Positions 27,202 through 38,092 of a stretch of DNA of 64,000 nucleotides are shown piece after piece (position 1 is the stretch's first letter; each line of letters starts with the position of its first letter). The stretch is from Streptomyces sp. Tu 3180. GTDB taxonomy: Bacteria; Actinomycetota; Actinomycetes; Streptomycetales; Streptomycetaceae. The notes beneath the pieces were generated by a model. The model was given only the letters and a program-made list of their open reading frames with translations. It ran no database searches and was not told the DNA's origin. Location of the stretch: positions 2,998,501 to 3,062,500 of the forward strand of contig NZ_WOXS01000002.1 of NCBI RefSeq assembly GCF_009852415.1, read 5' to 3'. The position numbers and the translations under genes are program-made.

Positions 27202-28248
27202 ATGACCTCGAACCCCTCGAACCCCTCGAAGACATCGAATACTTCGAAGACCTTGAAGCTCTCGGACACCCCGCACCCCACGCTGGCCGACCTGGCGGAC
27301 CGCGCCGCGGCCGACCGCGGCCGCCCGGCCTTCGGCCACGACGCGCTCATCACCTGCGACCGCCTGGTCCGCGTCTTCACCGCGGACGGCGTGGAGGTGC
27401 AGGCCCTCCAGGGGCTGGACCTCCTGGTGCGCGAGGGCGAACTGATGGCCCTGGTGGGCGCCTCCGGCAGCGGCAAGTCCACCCTGATGAACATCCTGGC
27501 CGGCCTGGACACCCCCACGGCCGGCGCGGCCCGGGTGGCCGGCCGCGACCTGCTCGCGATGAACGCCCGGGACCGCCTCGCCTACCGCCGCGAGGTCGTC
27601 GGCTTCGTCTGGCAGCAGACCTCCCGCAACCTGCTGCCCTACCTGACGTCGGTCCAGAACGTCGTCCTGCCGGTGCAGCTCGCCGGCGTCCGGGGCCGGT
27701 CCCGCGGCGCGCGCCGCGCCCGGGCCGAACGCGCCCTGGAGCTGCTGGAGCTGCTGGAGGTCGCCGACTGCCGCGACCGTCTCCCGCACCAGATGTCCGG
27801 CGGCCAGCAGCAGCGCGTCGCCATCGCCGTGGCCCTCGCCAACCATCCGTCGGTGCTGCTCGCCGACGAGCCCACCGGCGAGCTCGACTCCCGGACGGCG
27901 GAGCAGATCTTCACCGCGTTCCGCACCGCGAACGAACGGCTCGGCACGACCGTCGTGATCGTCACCCACGACCAGGCGGTCGCGAGCGAGGTCCGCCGCA
28001 CGGTCGCCATCCGCGACGGCCGCACCTCCACCGAGGTGCTGCGCCGCAGCGAGGTCGACGCCGCCACCGGTCACGAGACCGTGGTCGCCCGCGAGTACGC
28101 CATGCTCGACCGCGCCGGCCGCCTCCAGCTGCCCGCCGAGTACACGCAGGCCCTCGGCATGCGCGACCGCGTGGCGCTGGAACTGGAGCCGGACCACATC
28201 GGGGTGTGGCCGGACGACAGCGAACGGGACCGAGGCGACCGGGACTGA
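27202..28248 (+). CDS. ABC transporter ATPase with C-terminal AbrB-like domain
   Basis: 348 aa. The ATG at 27202 follows GGGAGG by 6 bases; an in-frame ATG at 27097 has no such site. The first 20 residues come from a 9-base repeat (Ser-Asn-Pro). Walker A is GASGSGKST (86-94), Q-loop QQ near 138, signature MSGGQQQR (198-205), Walker B VLLADEP (218-224) and VTHDQ near 252, i.e. the LolD/MacB class. Unusually, residues about 290-335 (YAMLDRAGRLQLPAEY...GMRDRV) look like an SpoVT/AbrB swapped-hairpin domain. It powers the two FtsX permeases upstream. Confidence 0.9.
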   Translation: MTSNPSNPSKTSNTSKTLKLSDTPHPTLADLADRAAADRGRPAFGHDALITCDRLVRVFTADGVEVQALQGLDLLVREGELMALVGASGSGKSTLMNILAGLDTPTAGAARVAGRDLLAMNARDRLAYRREVVGFVWQQTSRNLLPYLTSVQNVVLPVQLAGVRGRSRGARRARAERALELLELLEVADCRDRLPHQMSGGQQQRVAIAVALANHPSVLLADEPTGELDSRTAEQIFTAFRTANERLGTTVVIVTHDQAVASEVRRTVAIRDGRTSTEVLRRSEVDAATGHETVVAREYAMLDRAGRLQLPAEYTQALGMRDRVALELEPDHIGVWPDDSERDRGDRD

Positions 28249-28300
28249 GGCGACCGGGACCGAAGTGACCAGGACCGAAGTGACCAGGACCGAGGCGACC
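28226..28300 (+). repeat. 15-bp tandem repeat, five copies, containing the ATPase stop codon
   Basis: Five consecutive units of the type GGGACCGAGGCGACC begin at 28226, 28241, 28256, 28271 and 28286, with one to three differences each. In unit 2, CGA has become TGA, which is the stop codon of the ABC ATPase. Without that change the frame would remain open well downstream. Confidence 0.85.
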
Positions 28301-28458
28301 GGGGCCGCGGAGAACGGACCCGCGGAAACGGGGGCGGCAAAAACGCGACCGCGGAGGACCGGGCCGGTGCTCCGGAACCGAAGGACCGGAACCCGAGGGC
28401 CGGTATCAGAGGCCTGGAACCCCGGGACCGGGCCCGGGGAGGGAGCCCCGCGGCGGCC

Positions 28459-29130
28459 TCAGCGCACGCTGAGGCCCAGCGAACCGAGTCCGGCCCCGCG
28501 CACGGCGACCGACCCGTAGGGCGTCCGCAGCCGGAGCCAGGGCCCCGAGGAGAACAGCCCCAGCTCGCCCCCGCGCAGGAAGCCGAGCGACTGGGCCGCG
28601 TGCACCGCCCGCACCGGGAGGCCGGTCCCCGCGATCGTGCGGGACCAGATCTCCCGCCCGATCCGGTCGAGTTCGGCACGGGTGCGCCGCTCCGGCTCCA
28701 GTTCCTCGGTGCGGGAGCGGAACTCCGCGACCGAGGCGGCGACGAGCTCCCGCAGCGCCCGGGGCTCCGGCAGCCCGGGCTCGGCCCGCCAGCCGCCGCG
28801 CGGCGGCAGCACCCCGGCCCACGGCGGCCCGGTCACCGCGTCCGGCACGGCGGCCGTGGCGGCGGCCTCGTCCACCGAGTCCAGCAGCTCGCCGGCCGAC
28901 ACGGTCACGTCCAGCGTGACGTCGAGCCCGTTCTCGTAGGGCTTGGCGAGCCGCACGGCGCGGATCGCGAGCACCTCGAAGGAGGGCGGCCGCCCGAAGA
29001 CGGCCAGCGCGGTGCCGGCCGCCTGCAGCCGTACCGCGGCCGCACGGTCGTAGTGCAGCAGCCGGGAGAGGAAGGCAGCGAGATCCGCCGCCTCCCCCTC
29101 GTCGGCGAGGTGGAGCACCGTGACCGTCAT
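28459..29130 (-). CDS. Conserved hypothetical protein of the ettA operon
   Basis: 223 aa, ATG at 29130 overlapping the thioesterase stop by ATGA. No membrane segment or signal peptide is present. The N-terminal half begins MTVTVLHLADEGEAADLAAFLSR and is mostly alpha/beta in pattern. Its function is unknown. Tight coupling to the thioesterase and ettA suggests co-transcription rather than shared function. A short inverted repeat (28455-28464 with 28467-28476) spans its stop codon and may help terminate. Confidence 0.75.
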   Translation of the reverse strand: MTVTVLHLADEGEAADLAAFLSRLLHYDRAAAVRLQAAGTALAVFGRPPSFEVLAIRAVRLAKPYENGLDVTLDVTVSAGELLDSVDEAAATAAVPDAVTGPPWAGVLPPRGGWRAEPGLPEPRALRELVAASVAEFRSRTEELEPERRTRAELDRIGREIWSRTIAGTGLPVRAVHAAQSLGFLRGGELGLFSSGPWLRLRTPYGSVAVRGAGLGSLGLSVR

Positions 29131-29549
29131 GCGGCGACGGCCTCCTCCTCTTCGTCCGCGGCGTCGTCCGCGTACTCCTGGAGGAACTCCCGCTCCTCCG
29201 CGGTGATCCGGCGCGGACGCTGTGCCTCGAAGTCGAACGGCACGATCACCGTCGACGCCGTGACGTAGACCTGGTCGCCGTCCTTCACCTCGTAGGCGAG
29301 GGTGAAGGAGGCGGCCCTGATCTCGGTGACCCACAGCTCGATGTCGACCGGGTGGTGCCGGTGGACGAGCTGCCGCTTGTAGTCGATCTCGTGGCGCGCC
29401 ACCACGGACCCCTGCTTGAAGTCCTTCTCCGGGCGGAACAGGAAGTCGATACGGGCTTCCTCCAGGTAGCGGAGGAAGACCACGTTGTTGACGTGACCGT
29501 ACGCGTCCATGTCCGCCCAGCGCAGCGGGCAGCGGTAGATGTGGCGCAA
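29127..29549 (-). CDS. Acyl-CoA thioesterase (hotdog fold, 4HBT/YbgC type)
   Basis: 140 aa from TTG at 29549. The hotdog active-site helix is clear: RWADMDAYGHVNNVVFLRYLEEAR (residues about 10-33), whose Asp and His are characteristic of 4-hydroxybenzoyl-CoA thioesterase-type enzymes. The C-terminus is highly acidic (DDAADEEEE). It should hydrolyse an acyl-CoA; the substrate is unknown. It lies 4 bases after ettA and overlaps the next gene by ATGA. Confidence 0.88.
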   Translation of the reverse strand: MRHIYRCPLRWADMDAYGHVNNVVFLRYLEEARIDFLFRPEKDFKQGSVVARHEIDYKRQLVHRHHPVDIELWVTEIRAASFTLAYEVKDGDQVYVTASTVIVPFDFEAQRPRRITAEEREFLQEYADDAADEEEEAVAA

Positions 29550-29553
29550 GAGA

Positions 29554-31218
<1,665 letters not shown>

Positions 31219-31731
31219 GAGAAACCGTCCGGCAGCTTGAAATCTGGCAGTGGGCAGATACACCCCATCTTGCCGCACCGCCACCCCAGGGACGAAACGC
31301 GTTCGGTGCGAGCCCCCTGACATGGGGTTTCACCGCCGGATCCCGCCGCCCGACCGTCGTGACCGGCCGCCGCCGGTCGGCCTCGGGACCCCGGACGGCC
31401 CGGGGAGGCCCCGGAGAGGACCCGGGGGCGGCCCGGCAGGCCCCCTCCCTCCCGGCGGCTGCCGAGCGGAGGGAGGGCGCGCGCCCCTTTCACAGCCTGG
31501 GGAAAGGCGGTGGCGTCCGTGGGGTGCCACTCGAGGAGCAGGATGGTGGCGTCGTCCGTGAGCTGGTGCCGCTGGGAGGCGGGGACGGCGTGCACCAGGC
31601 GGCAGCACGCGCCCCGCTCCGCGCTCGGCGCCCGCTTCGCCGGCACCGGCACCCCCGCGACGCGCACCCCGAAGGTTTGACGCGCTCAGCACACCCCGCG
31701 ATTCCTCCGGGGGCGGCCGTCGCGGTGGTGC
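31219..31731. other. 513-base spacer between ettA and the anchored surface protein gene
   Basis: Apart from the phosphatase remnant described at 31485-31610 there is no convincing gene here. The 31219-31330 part should hold the ettA promoter and leader on the minus strand; no clear -10/-35 pair was found. Confidence 0.5.
31485..31610 (-). pseudogene. C-terminal remnant of a SpoIIE/RsbU-type PP2C phosphatase
   Basis: On the minus strand a short stretch reads RLVHAVPASQRHQLTDDATILLLEWHP. LTDDATxLLxEW is the C-terminal end of many Streptomyces SpoIIE-domain phosphatases, where the DD pair binds metal. Upstream in this frame (31610-31667) the sequence no longer resembles the family, and no catalytic core is present. 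It looks like the leftover of a deleted gene. The call rests on one short motif. Confidence 0.5.
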
Positions 31732-33141
31732 TCAGCTTCCGGCCGGGGTCCGCCTGCGGCGGGTGACGACCAGGCCCGCTCCGCCGAGGACGACCAGGCC
31801 GATGGCGGTGCCGGCGATCCACGGGGTGGCGCCGGAGGCTCCGGTCTCGGCGAGGTTGGTGTCGGTGGGCGCGCCGGCGAGGGGGGTGGGGCTCGGTCCA
31901 CCGAGGGTGTGGGTGGTGGTGCCGATCTCGGCGGCCCGGGTCCGGCAGTCGAGCACGCCGGTGAACCGCTGCTCGAAGCCGCCCGACCCCTCGACCGTGA
32001 AGTCGTACGGCCGGTCCTCGCTCAGCGCGACCGTCACCGTGCGGGTCTCGCCCGGCGCGACGGTGTGCTCCAGGCCCGCCAGCTCGAAGGTGAAGGGCGC
32101 GTCGCCCTGGTTGGCGGCGGTGACGTCCACACCGCCCTTCGCACAGTTCTCGCGGGCGGACAGGGCCGGTATCGGACCCCTCTCCGCCCAGGTGGCGCTC
32201 GCCGTCGCCGAGACCGTCGACTCGCTCGACCCGGCCAGGATCTGGGTCTGGCTCCGGCTCTCGGAGGCGAACGCGCGGCCGACCGGCACCGTGGTGGAGG
32301 CCTGCGCGGTCAGCTGGGCCGTGTCCGCCGCCGTGTCCTCGGGCACGTCGAAGAACACCTGGCTGCCGTCGGTGGCCGTGGTGACGGGCTCGCCGTTCCC
32401 GTCGACGATCCGCACCCCGCTCGTGGCGGCGTCCGCCGGCGGGGAGAGCGTCACGCTGCGCGCGTCCGTGCGCACCGTCACGGGCCCGAGCCGCTCGCCC
32501 GGGCGGCCGGAGACCGCCGGCGGATCCAGGGTCAGCGACGCCCTCGGCTCCCGCTGGTTCCGGGCGTTCTCGTGCAGGTAGTCCGCGAGCTGCTCGGCCT
32601 GCGGGTCGAGGGCGTCCACGTCCACGTCGTCGGAGTAGCGCCAGATGGCCACCTGCGTACCGGCCGCCGCGTCCTGCTCGGTGAGCTGGCCGCGCACGCC
32701 CGCCCGGTCGGCGAGTGCCGCGAGGTCGTTCACCTGGGGGTAGGAGTTCTGCAGGATCCAGCGGATCCGGCCGGCGTTCCCGTTGGTGCCCAGCGAGGTC
32801 CCGCTCCAGGGGGTCTCGTGGTACCTGGCGTCCTTCTGCGTGGGCGTGTGGATGTCGACGCAGTACGTCTGCAGCATGCCGCCGCCCTCGACGGACATCT
32901 CGAACAGGCCCGCCGGCACCTGCTGGTCCCCGGCGGCGTCGCGTATCACGGCCGCGCCGTACGTCTTCAGCCCGCCTATGGTCGCGACCGCCCCGCTCTG
33001 CCCCGGCGCCGCCTCGTCGGCGACGGCCGTCCCGGCACAGGCCAGCACACCGGTGGCGGCGAGCCCGGACACCAGCGCTCCGGCGGCGAGGCGGGCCGCC
33101 CCGCGTCCGCACGCGGACAACGCGGAGAACGAAGCAAACAC
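31732..33141 (-). CDS. Cell-wall-anchored thioester-domain (TQXA) surface protein
   Basis: 469 aa. GTG at 33141 with GGAAGGG about 6 bases upstream. A signal peptide (about 1-42) ends near AVA-DEAAP. A TQXA thioester domain follows: Cys94 in TYCVDIHTP and Gln163 in AAGTQVAIWRY are the residues that form the internal Cys-Gln thioester in this family, which can bond covalently to targets. Ig-like beta domains occupy about 200-400. The C-terminus has LAETG near 430, a hydrophobic helix and an RRRR tail, the Streptomyces class E sortase signal (LAxTG). It should be displayed on the cell wall. Confidence 0.9.
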   Translation of the reverse strand: MFASFSALSACGRGAARLAAGALVSGLAATGVLACAGTAVADEAAPGQSGAVATIGGLKTYGAAVIRDAAGDQQVPAGLFEMSVEGGGMLQTYCVDIHTPTQKDARYHETPWSGTSLGTNGNAGRIRWILQNSYPQVNDLAALADRAGVRGQLTEQDAAAGTQVAIWRYSDDVDVDALDPQAEQLADYLHENARNQREPRASLTLDPPAVSGRPGERLGPVTVRTDARSVTLSPPADAATSGVRIVDGNGEPVTTATDGSQVFFDVPEDTAADTAQLTAQASTTVPVGRAFASESRSQTQILAGSSESTVSATASATWAERGPIPALSARENCAKGGVDVTAANQGDAPFTFELAGLEHTVAPGETRTVTVALSEDRPYDFTVEGSGGFEQRFTGVLDCRTRAAEIGTTTHTLGGPSPTPLAGAPTDTNLAETGASGATPWIAGTAIGLVVLGGAGLVVTRRRRTPAGS

Positions 33142-33441
33142 CGAATTCCCTTCCGAGCAGGACCCGTTGTCGTGGGGGGCGGTCCCACCAGCACAATCAC
33201 CGGCCCCGAGAGTCCCCGGAAGCCATGCCCGGCATCCTAAGGACGCGGCGTCATCGCGCTTGCCGATGATCCGTTCGGATGAGTGATCCGACTCGGAATC
33301 GTTATCGCCGGGACCGTTGCGAGCCGGGCCTGTCGACAAAACCACCCGGGACCGTTCGGTACGCACGCGCCGATAAGCCGCACTTCGGCCGGAGAGCCGG
33401 CGCCGGCCGCTCACGGGCGCCGGCGGAGCGGATCGCTGACA
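33142..33441. other. 300-base spacer between surface protein and ssbB
   Basis: No gene was recognised. The part nearest 33141 carries the ribosome site of the surface protein gene (on the minus strand). A nearby stretch with ATCCGTTCGGAT and GATCCGACTCGGA gives partial inverted repeats that could be regulatory, but no standard motif fits. Confidence 0.4.
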
Positions 33442-33921
33442 TCAGGTCAGCATGGCCGGTTCCGGACGTCGTTGGGGCGCGCTCCCGGCCTCCCCCGGGG
33501 TTCCACCGGGCGGTGTCTCCCAGTCGGGCCCGGACCGGTCCGGCGGACTCGCCTGCTCCGGCCGGCCCGTGCGCTTGAAGGCGGAGGTGCCGCGGGCGAG
33601 GTCGTGGCCGATCGCCACCGCGTCGATGTCCGCCGACACCCGGCCCTGCTGACCCTCGCGCGGTTCCGTACGCACCTTCAGACGGCCCTGGACGAGCACC
33701 GGTTCACCCACCGACAGCGACGCGGCGGCGTTGGCGGCGAGCTGCCGGTTGGCCCACACCGTGAAGAAGTTGGTGTGCCCGTCCGTCCACGCGCCCTTCT
33801 CCCGGTCCCAGTACCGCGAGGTGACCGCGAGCCGGAACCTCGCCGACGGACCGGACGCCGTCTCCCGGTACACCGGCTGCGTCGCCACGTTGCCCACCGC
33901 GCAGACCATCGTCTCGTTCAT
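33442..33921 (-). CDS. ssbB: Single-stranded DNA-binding protein SsbB
   Basis: 159 aa. ATG at 33921 with GGGAGGGAA upstream. The N-terminal OB fold (about 1-110) is recognisable: MVCAVGNVATQPVYRE, FRLAVTSRYWDREKG, FFTVWANRQLAANAAASL and VLVQGRLKVRTEP. The C-terminus is short and ends EPAMLT, lacking the acidic DDxPF tip that recruits repair proteins in SsbA. This, and the dynA-dynB neighbours, match the SsbB paralogue of Streptomyces, which acts in chromosome segregation during sporulation. A hairpin at 34174-34217 separates it from dynB. Confidence 0.88.
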   Translation of the reverse strand: MNETMVCAVGNVATQPVYRETASGPSARFRLAVTSRYWDREKGAWTDGHTNFFTVWANRQLAANAAASLSVGEPVLVQGRLKVRTEPREGQQGRVSADIDAVAIGHDLARGTSAFKRTGRPEQASPPDRSGPDWETPPGGTPGEAGSAPQRRPEPAMLT

Positions 33922-34226
33922 CGCACTTCCCTCCCGCGGCCGGGCGCCACCACCGGCGCCGGCCGGATCCGCGTACGGGCCCGCCCCGTACGGCTGCGTC
34001 TGCCGCGACGGCCGCGTCACCGCGAGGTGCGCCGCCGCGGCGGCGACCGCGGACCGTGTCGCGGTCGCCGCGGAACCCAGACTGCCTCCGCCGGACCGGG
34101 CCCGCCGAGCGCTGTGGACCACCGCCGTCCTGTGGACATCTCCGCCACCCGAACGAGTCACCCAGGGCCGGCACGGGGCCCCGGGCCTCGTTCGGCCTCC
34201 CCTTCCCCGGGGCCCCGGGTCTCCGT
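33922..34226. other. 305-base spacer between ssbB and dynB
   Basis: It contains the ssbB ribosome-binding site next to 33921 and the dynB terminator hairpin at its other end. Between them no gene or clear promoter was seen. Confidence 0.4.
34174..34217 (-). terminator. Terminator hairpin after dynB
   Basis: CGGGGCCCCGG (34174-34184) and CCGGGGCCCCG (34207-34217) pair over 11 bp with a 22-base loop. Each arm is also nearly self-complementary. It starts about 10 bases beyond the dynB stop on the minus strand. Confidence 0.6.
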
Positions 34227-36155
34227 TCAGCCGCCCCCGCCCCCGACCGTGGCCCCGGTCCCGGCCCCGACGCCCATGACCCGCCCGTACTGCTCCCGCA
34301 CCTCCCGGTAGCGCAGCAGCTCCGCCGCCACCGGATCCAGGACCCTGGCCCGTCCGCACCCGGAGGCCGCCTCCCGCAACCGTCTCTCCGCCTCCTGCCC
34401 GTATCTGCGGGCCGGTCCCCGGGCGGCCATGCGGCAGCCCCACTCGATGAGCGGTCCGCCGACGATGCCGATCACCATCAGCAGCACCGGCACCCCCAGG
34501 TTGGGCGACACGACCCCGAGGATCTGGCCCAGCAGCCACAGCCCGCCCACGAACTGAAGGAGCGTCATCGACGCCTGGGCGAGCACGGCCACCGGCCACC
34601 ACCCGGGCCGCGGCGGCCGGCCCGGCGGCAGTCCCGCGCGCACCGCCAGTTCGTCCAGCGCCTCCGGCAGCCCCTGGGAGCCGCGCACCGCCGCCTCCCG
34701 CACCGCCTGCGCCCACGGCTCCGGCAGCCCGTCCGAGGCCCGGTCGGCCACCGTGCGCACCGCCTGTTCCACGCGCTGCCGGGCCGTGACCTCCTCGTCG
34801 GGCTGTCCGCGCAGGAGGTGCCGCCCCGTGACCGGGTCACGCCGGTCCTGGCACCAGCGCCACAGCCGCAGCCAGGGCGTGCCGCACGCACGGTTGGCGT
34901 TGCGCAGCCACGCCCGCTCGGCGGCCTCGCCCGCCGCGGTGGCGCCCACGGCGTCCGCGAGCCGGGACGAGAACTCCTCGCGCGCCTCCTCGCTCAGCCC
35001 GGCGCGCCGGCGGGCGGCGTACACGGGCCACAGCCGGGCGGCCGCGATGTCGACGTCCGCGGAGATCCGGCGGGCCGGGGCCCCCCGTTCGGCCACGAAC
35101 CGGCCCAGCGCCTCCCGCAGTTCGCCGACCCCGTCGCCGGTGAGCGCGGACAGCGCGAGCACGGTCGTCCCGGGTTCGCCGTACTCCCCGAGGGCGATGC
35201 CGTCCTCGTCGAGCAGGCGCCGCAGGTCGTCCAGGACCTGCTCGGCGGCCTCCCCGGGCAGCCGGTCGATCTGGTTGAGGACGACGAACATGACCTCCGC
35301 GTGGGCCGCCATGGGCCGCAGATAGCGTTCGTGCAGCATGGCGTCGGCGTACTTCTCGGGGTCGACGACCCAGATGACCGCGTCGACCAGCGCCAGCACG
35401 CGGTCCACCTGCTCGCGGTGCTGTACGGCCGCCGAGTCGTGGTCGGGCAGATCGACCAGGACGAGACCGCGCAGCCGTTCGTCCGCGTCCACCGTCGCCT
35501 GCAGCGGGCGCCGTCGGAGCCGGGGCGGGATGCCCAGCCGTTCGACGAGGCTCGCCGCGCCGTCGCTCCAGCTGCACGCGATGGGCGCGGCGGTGGTCGG
35601 CCGCCGTACCCCGGTCTCCGAGATGGCCACCCCGGCCAGCGCGTTGAACAGCTGCGACTTGCCGCTGCCGGTCGCGCCCGCGATGGCGACGACGGTGTGC
35701 TGCCCGGAGAGCCTGCGCCGCGCGGCGGCCTCCTCCAGGATCCGGCCCGCCTCCGCGAGGGTCCGGCTGTCGAGCCGGGTGCGGGAGAGCCCGACCAGCT
35801 CGCGCAGCGCGTCGAGCCGCAGCCGCAGCGGCGTGTCGTAGGCCAGGGGCGGCACGGACCGCGACCCGGGGCTGCGGGACTCCGCCCCGGCGGGCTGTTC
35901 CGCCCCGGCGTCCTCGGCCGCCCGCCGCGCGATCAGCCCGTCGTCCCAGGGGCTCGCGTCGCTTCCCGTACGGCCGGCGGGGTCCGCCGCCGGGCCCGCG
36001 CGGTCCCCGCGGGAGGGGCCGTCGGCGGCGGCGTGACCGCCCTCCCCGGGGGGACCGTGCTCACGGCCGTCGTGCGCCGGCCGGTTCTCGTCGTGCGGAG
36101 TGTCCCCCCGGCGATCGGGGTGCTCGGTGTGGTCCTGGTCAGTGACGGCGGTCAC
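34227..36155 (-). CDS. dynB: Dynamin-like GTPase DynB (membrane-bound)
   Basis: 642 aa, GTG at 36155 with GGAGAGG upstream, 3 bases after dynA. An acidic, disordered N-terminus (1-95) precedes the GTPase domain: G1 GATGSGKS, G2 TTAAPI, G3 VDLPDHDS, G4 LNQIDR. Two membrane helices lie near 520-570 (LLQFVGGLWLLGQILGVV and VPVLLMVIGIVGGPLI), followed by a basic, Gly-rich tail. In Streptomyces the dynAB pair is needed for septum stability during sporulation-specific division, with DynB as the membrane-spanning partner. Identity rests on paired GTPases, topology and linkage to ssbB. Confidence 0.85.
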   Translation of the reverse strand: MTAVTDQDHTEHPDRRGDTPHDENRPAHDGREHGPPGEGGHAAADGPSRGDRAGPAADPAGRTGSDASPWDDGLIARRAAEDAGAEQPAGAESRSPGSRSVPPLAYDTPLRLRLDALRELVGLSRTRLDSRTLAEAGRILEEAAARRRLSGQHTVVAIAGATGSGKSQLFNALAGVAISETGVRRPTTAAPIACSWSDGAASLVERLGIPPRLRRRPLQATVDADERLRGLVLVDLPDHDSAAVQHREQVDRVLALVDAVIWVVDPEKYADAMLHERYLRPMAAHAEVMFVVLNQIDRLPGEAAEQVLDDLRRLLDEDGIALGEYGEPGTTVLALSALTGDGVGELREALGRFVAERGAPARRISADVDIAAARLWPVYAARRRAGLSEEAREEFSSRLADAVGATAAGEAAERAWLRNANRACGTPWLRLWRWCQDRRDPVTGRHLLRGQPDEEVTARQRVEQAVRTVADRASDGLPEPWAQAVREAAVRGSQGLPEALDELAVRAGLPPGRPPRPGWWPVAVLAQASMTLLQFVGGLWLLGQILGVVSPNLGVPVLLMVIGIVGGPLIEWGCRMAARGPARRYGQEAERRLREAASGCGRARVLDPVAAELLRYREVREQYGRVMGVGAGTGATVGGGGG

Positions 36156-36158
36156 CGG

Positions 36159-37769
36159 TCACCTCTCCTTCTGCAGTACGGACAGCGCGGCGATGAGTTC
36201 GGCCTGGGGCTCCGCGTGCACCTCGAGCGCGTCGAGCGGGGCGAGCCGGCGCTCCCGCTCGGTGTGCATGATCCGGTCCATGCACTCGAGGAGCAGCCGT
36301 CCGCCCCGGTCACGCAGCCGCAGCGCCCCGTGTGCGCCGATCCGCTCGGCGAGCCCCTCCCCGGCGGTGCGCGTCCGGCGGCCGCCCAGCAGCACCGTGG
36401 CGACCAGCGCGGCGACCGTCTCGGGGTCGGGCGCGACGCTGCGGTCCAGCTCGCGCACCTCGTCCTCGGCGTACTCCTCGAGCTCGCGCCGCCAGCGCCG
36501 TACGGCCAGCCCGATCCGGTGTTCGGCGCTCTCCGGCGAGGATCCCCGGTCGGCGAGCCCGGGGGCGACCGCCGCGGGTTCGCGCCGCCAGGCGTCGTCG
36601 ACGCGCTCGTCGGCGGCGGCGACGGCGCACAGCAGCAGCGCGCTCAGGCTCTCCACCAGGGCGTCGAGGAGCTCGCCCGGAGTGCAGTCGAGCGGGAAGG
36701 CGCGCCACCGCTTGAGCGCGTCCCCGGAGAGCACGGCTCCGGCCTGCAGCCGGCCCCGTACCCGCGCGTGCTCGCTGTCGTACGCCCCCTCGACGGCCGC
36801 GGTGAGCCGCAGCGCGGCCGCGTACTGCGCGGCGGCGGCACCGGCCAGTTCGGGCATGCGGGTGTTGAGGGAGTCGAGGACGCCGTGCGCGGTGCGGGTC
36901 ACGGCGTGCTGCCGGGCGGCGGGATCGTGCGCCTGGTGCACGAGCCAGGTCCGCAGCGACGCCACGGCGGTGGCGGGCAGCAGCCCGCCGCCCCAGGCCG
37001 ACTCGGGCAGCTCGGGCACGGTGAAGCGCGGTACGTGACCGAGGCCGGCCTTGGTGAGCAGGGCACCGTACTGCCGTGACACCTCGGCCACGACCTGGTG
37101 GGGCACCCGGTCCAGGACGGTCACCAGGGTGACGTCGTACTCCTTGGCGGTGCGCAGCATGTACCAGGGCACGGCGTCCGCGTAGCGGGCGGCGGTGGTG
37201 ACCATGACCCAGATGTCGGCGGCGCAGAGGAGTTCGGCGGCGAGGACCCGGTTGTCGGACACCAGGGAGTCGACGTCGGGCGCGTCCAGGAGGGCCAGGC
37301 CGGGGGGCAGGGTGTCGGCGGTCTCGACGCGCAGCACGCGCGCGGGGTCCTCGCCGGGGAGCAGCATGTCCTCCGAGGGGTCCTGGTGGCGGGGCACCCA
37401 CACGCGCGTGAGATCGGGCAGCACCCTCATTCCGCTGAACCAGTGATGGTCCTCCGGATGGCACACGAGCACCGGCGTCCGTGTCGTCGGCCGCAGCACG
37501 CCCGCCTCGCTGACCCGCCGCCCCACCAGGGAGTTCACCAGGGTGGACTTCCCTGCCCCGGTGGACCCCCCGATGACGGCCAGCAAGGGCGCTTCGGGGT
37601 CTCTCAGCCGGGGCACCAGATAGTCGTCGAGCTGCGCGAGCAGTTCGGCGCGGTTGGCACGCGCACGCGGGGCCCCCGCCAGGGGCAGCGGGAAGCGTGC
37701 GGCGGCGACACGGTCGCGCAGGGCGGAGAGTGCGTCGAGCAGCTGAGGCCGTACGTCCAAGGTCACCAC
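36159..37769 (-). CDS. dynA: Dynamin-like GTPase DynA
   Basis: 536 aa if GTG at 37769 is used (GTG 37766 and ATG 37808 are alternatives; none has a good ribosome site). GTPase motifs: G1 [15 protein letters not shown] near 65, G2 TTRTPV, G3 LLDAPDVDS near 140, G4-like TVLDRV near 190. The rest is helical with no strong membrane helix, as expected for the peripheral partner of DynB. The two genes form an operon with a 3-base gap. The product should act at the division septum. Confidence 0.85.
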   Translation of the reverse strand: MVTLDVRPQLLDALSALRDRVAAARFPLPLAGAPRARANRAELLAQLDDYLVPRLRDPEAPLLAVIGGSTGAGKSTLVNSLVGRRVSEAGVLRPTTRTPVLVCHPEDHHWFSGMRVLPDLTRVWVPRHQDPSEDMLLPGEDPARVLRVETADTLPPGLALLDAPDVDSLVSDNRVLAAELLCAADIWVMVTTAARYADAVPWYMLRTAKEYDVTLVTVLDRVPHQVVAEVSRQYGALLTKAGLGHVPRFTVPELPESAWGGGLLPATAVASLRTWLVHQAHDPAARQHAVTRTAHGVLDSLNTRMPELAGAAAAQYAAALRLTAAVEGAYDSEHARVRGRLQAGAVLSGDALKRWRAFPLDCTPGELLDALVESLSALLLCAVAAADERVDDAWRREPAAVAPGLADRGSSPESAEHRIGLAVRRWRRELEEYAEDEVRELDRSVAPDPETVAALVATVLLGGRRTRTAGEGLAERIGAHGALRLRDRGGRLLLECMDRIMHTERERRLAPLDALEVHAEPQAELIAALSVLQKER

Positions 37770-38092
37770 ATGCGAAGAATGCCCAATTTTAGGGGATTTC
37801 TGAAACATATGAGCACGTCTGCGCGCCGACAGGACACAAGGGACGGAAGGGGCGACCAGGACATGGGCGCGCTCCAGGCATAACGAGTGCACAACACCCG
37901 ATGCGCGAGACGCCAAAAGCGGTGCACGATTCGTACCTGCCTGCGATTATCAGGACCGCTTCACCGAACCTCCACACCGAGCCACGGAGGCGAGGCAAAC
38001 AGGGACAAGGATGCGGGAGCCCTATCCTTGTCTCCGGCGACGTCACGGAACGGCCCGGAACCGGGCACCACGACGACAGGCCACCACACCCG
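37770..38092. other. 323-base spacer between dynA and tRNA-Arg
   Basis: It holds the promoter region of dynA (minus) and of the tRNA (plus). It is less GC-rich near 37770-37810 (CCAATTTTAGGGGATTT). No gene was recognised and no confident -10/-35 pair was assigned. Confidence 0.4.

Noticed and set aside
28265..28519. Plus-strand frame of 84 codons after the ABC ATPase
   Set aside because: It is translated from the 15-bp tandem repeat and following low-complexity sequence; no ribosome site and no family.
37766..37916. Upstream extension of dynA to 37916
   Set aside because: The extra residues ([17 protein letters not shown]...) have no resemblance to the family and no ribosome site, so a start at 37769 is more likely.
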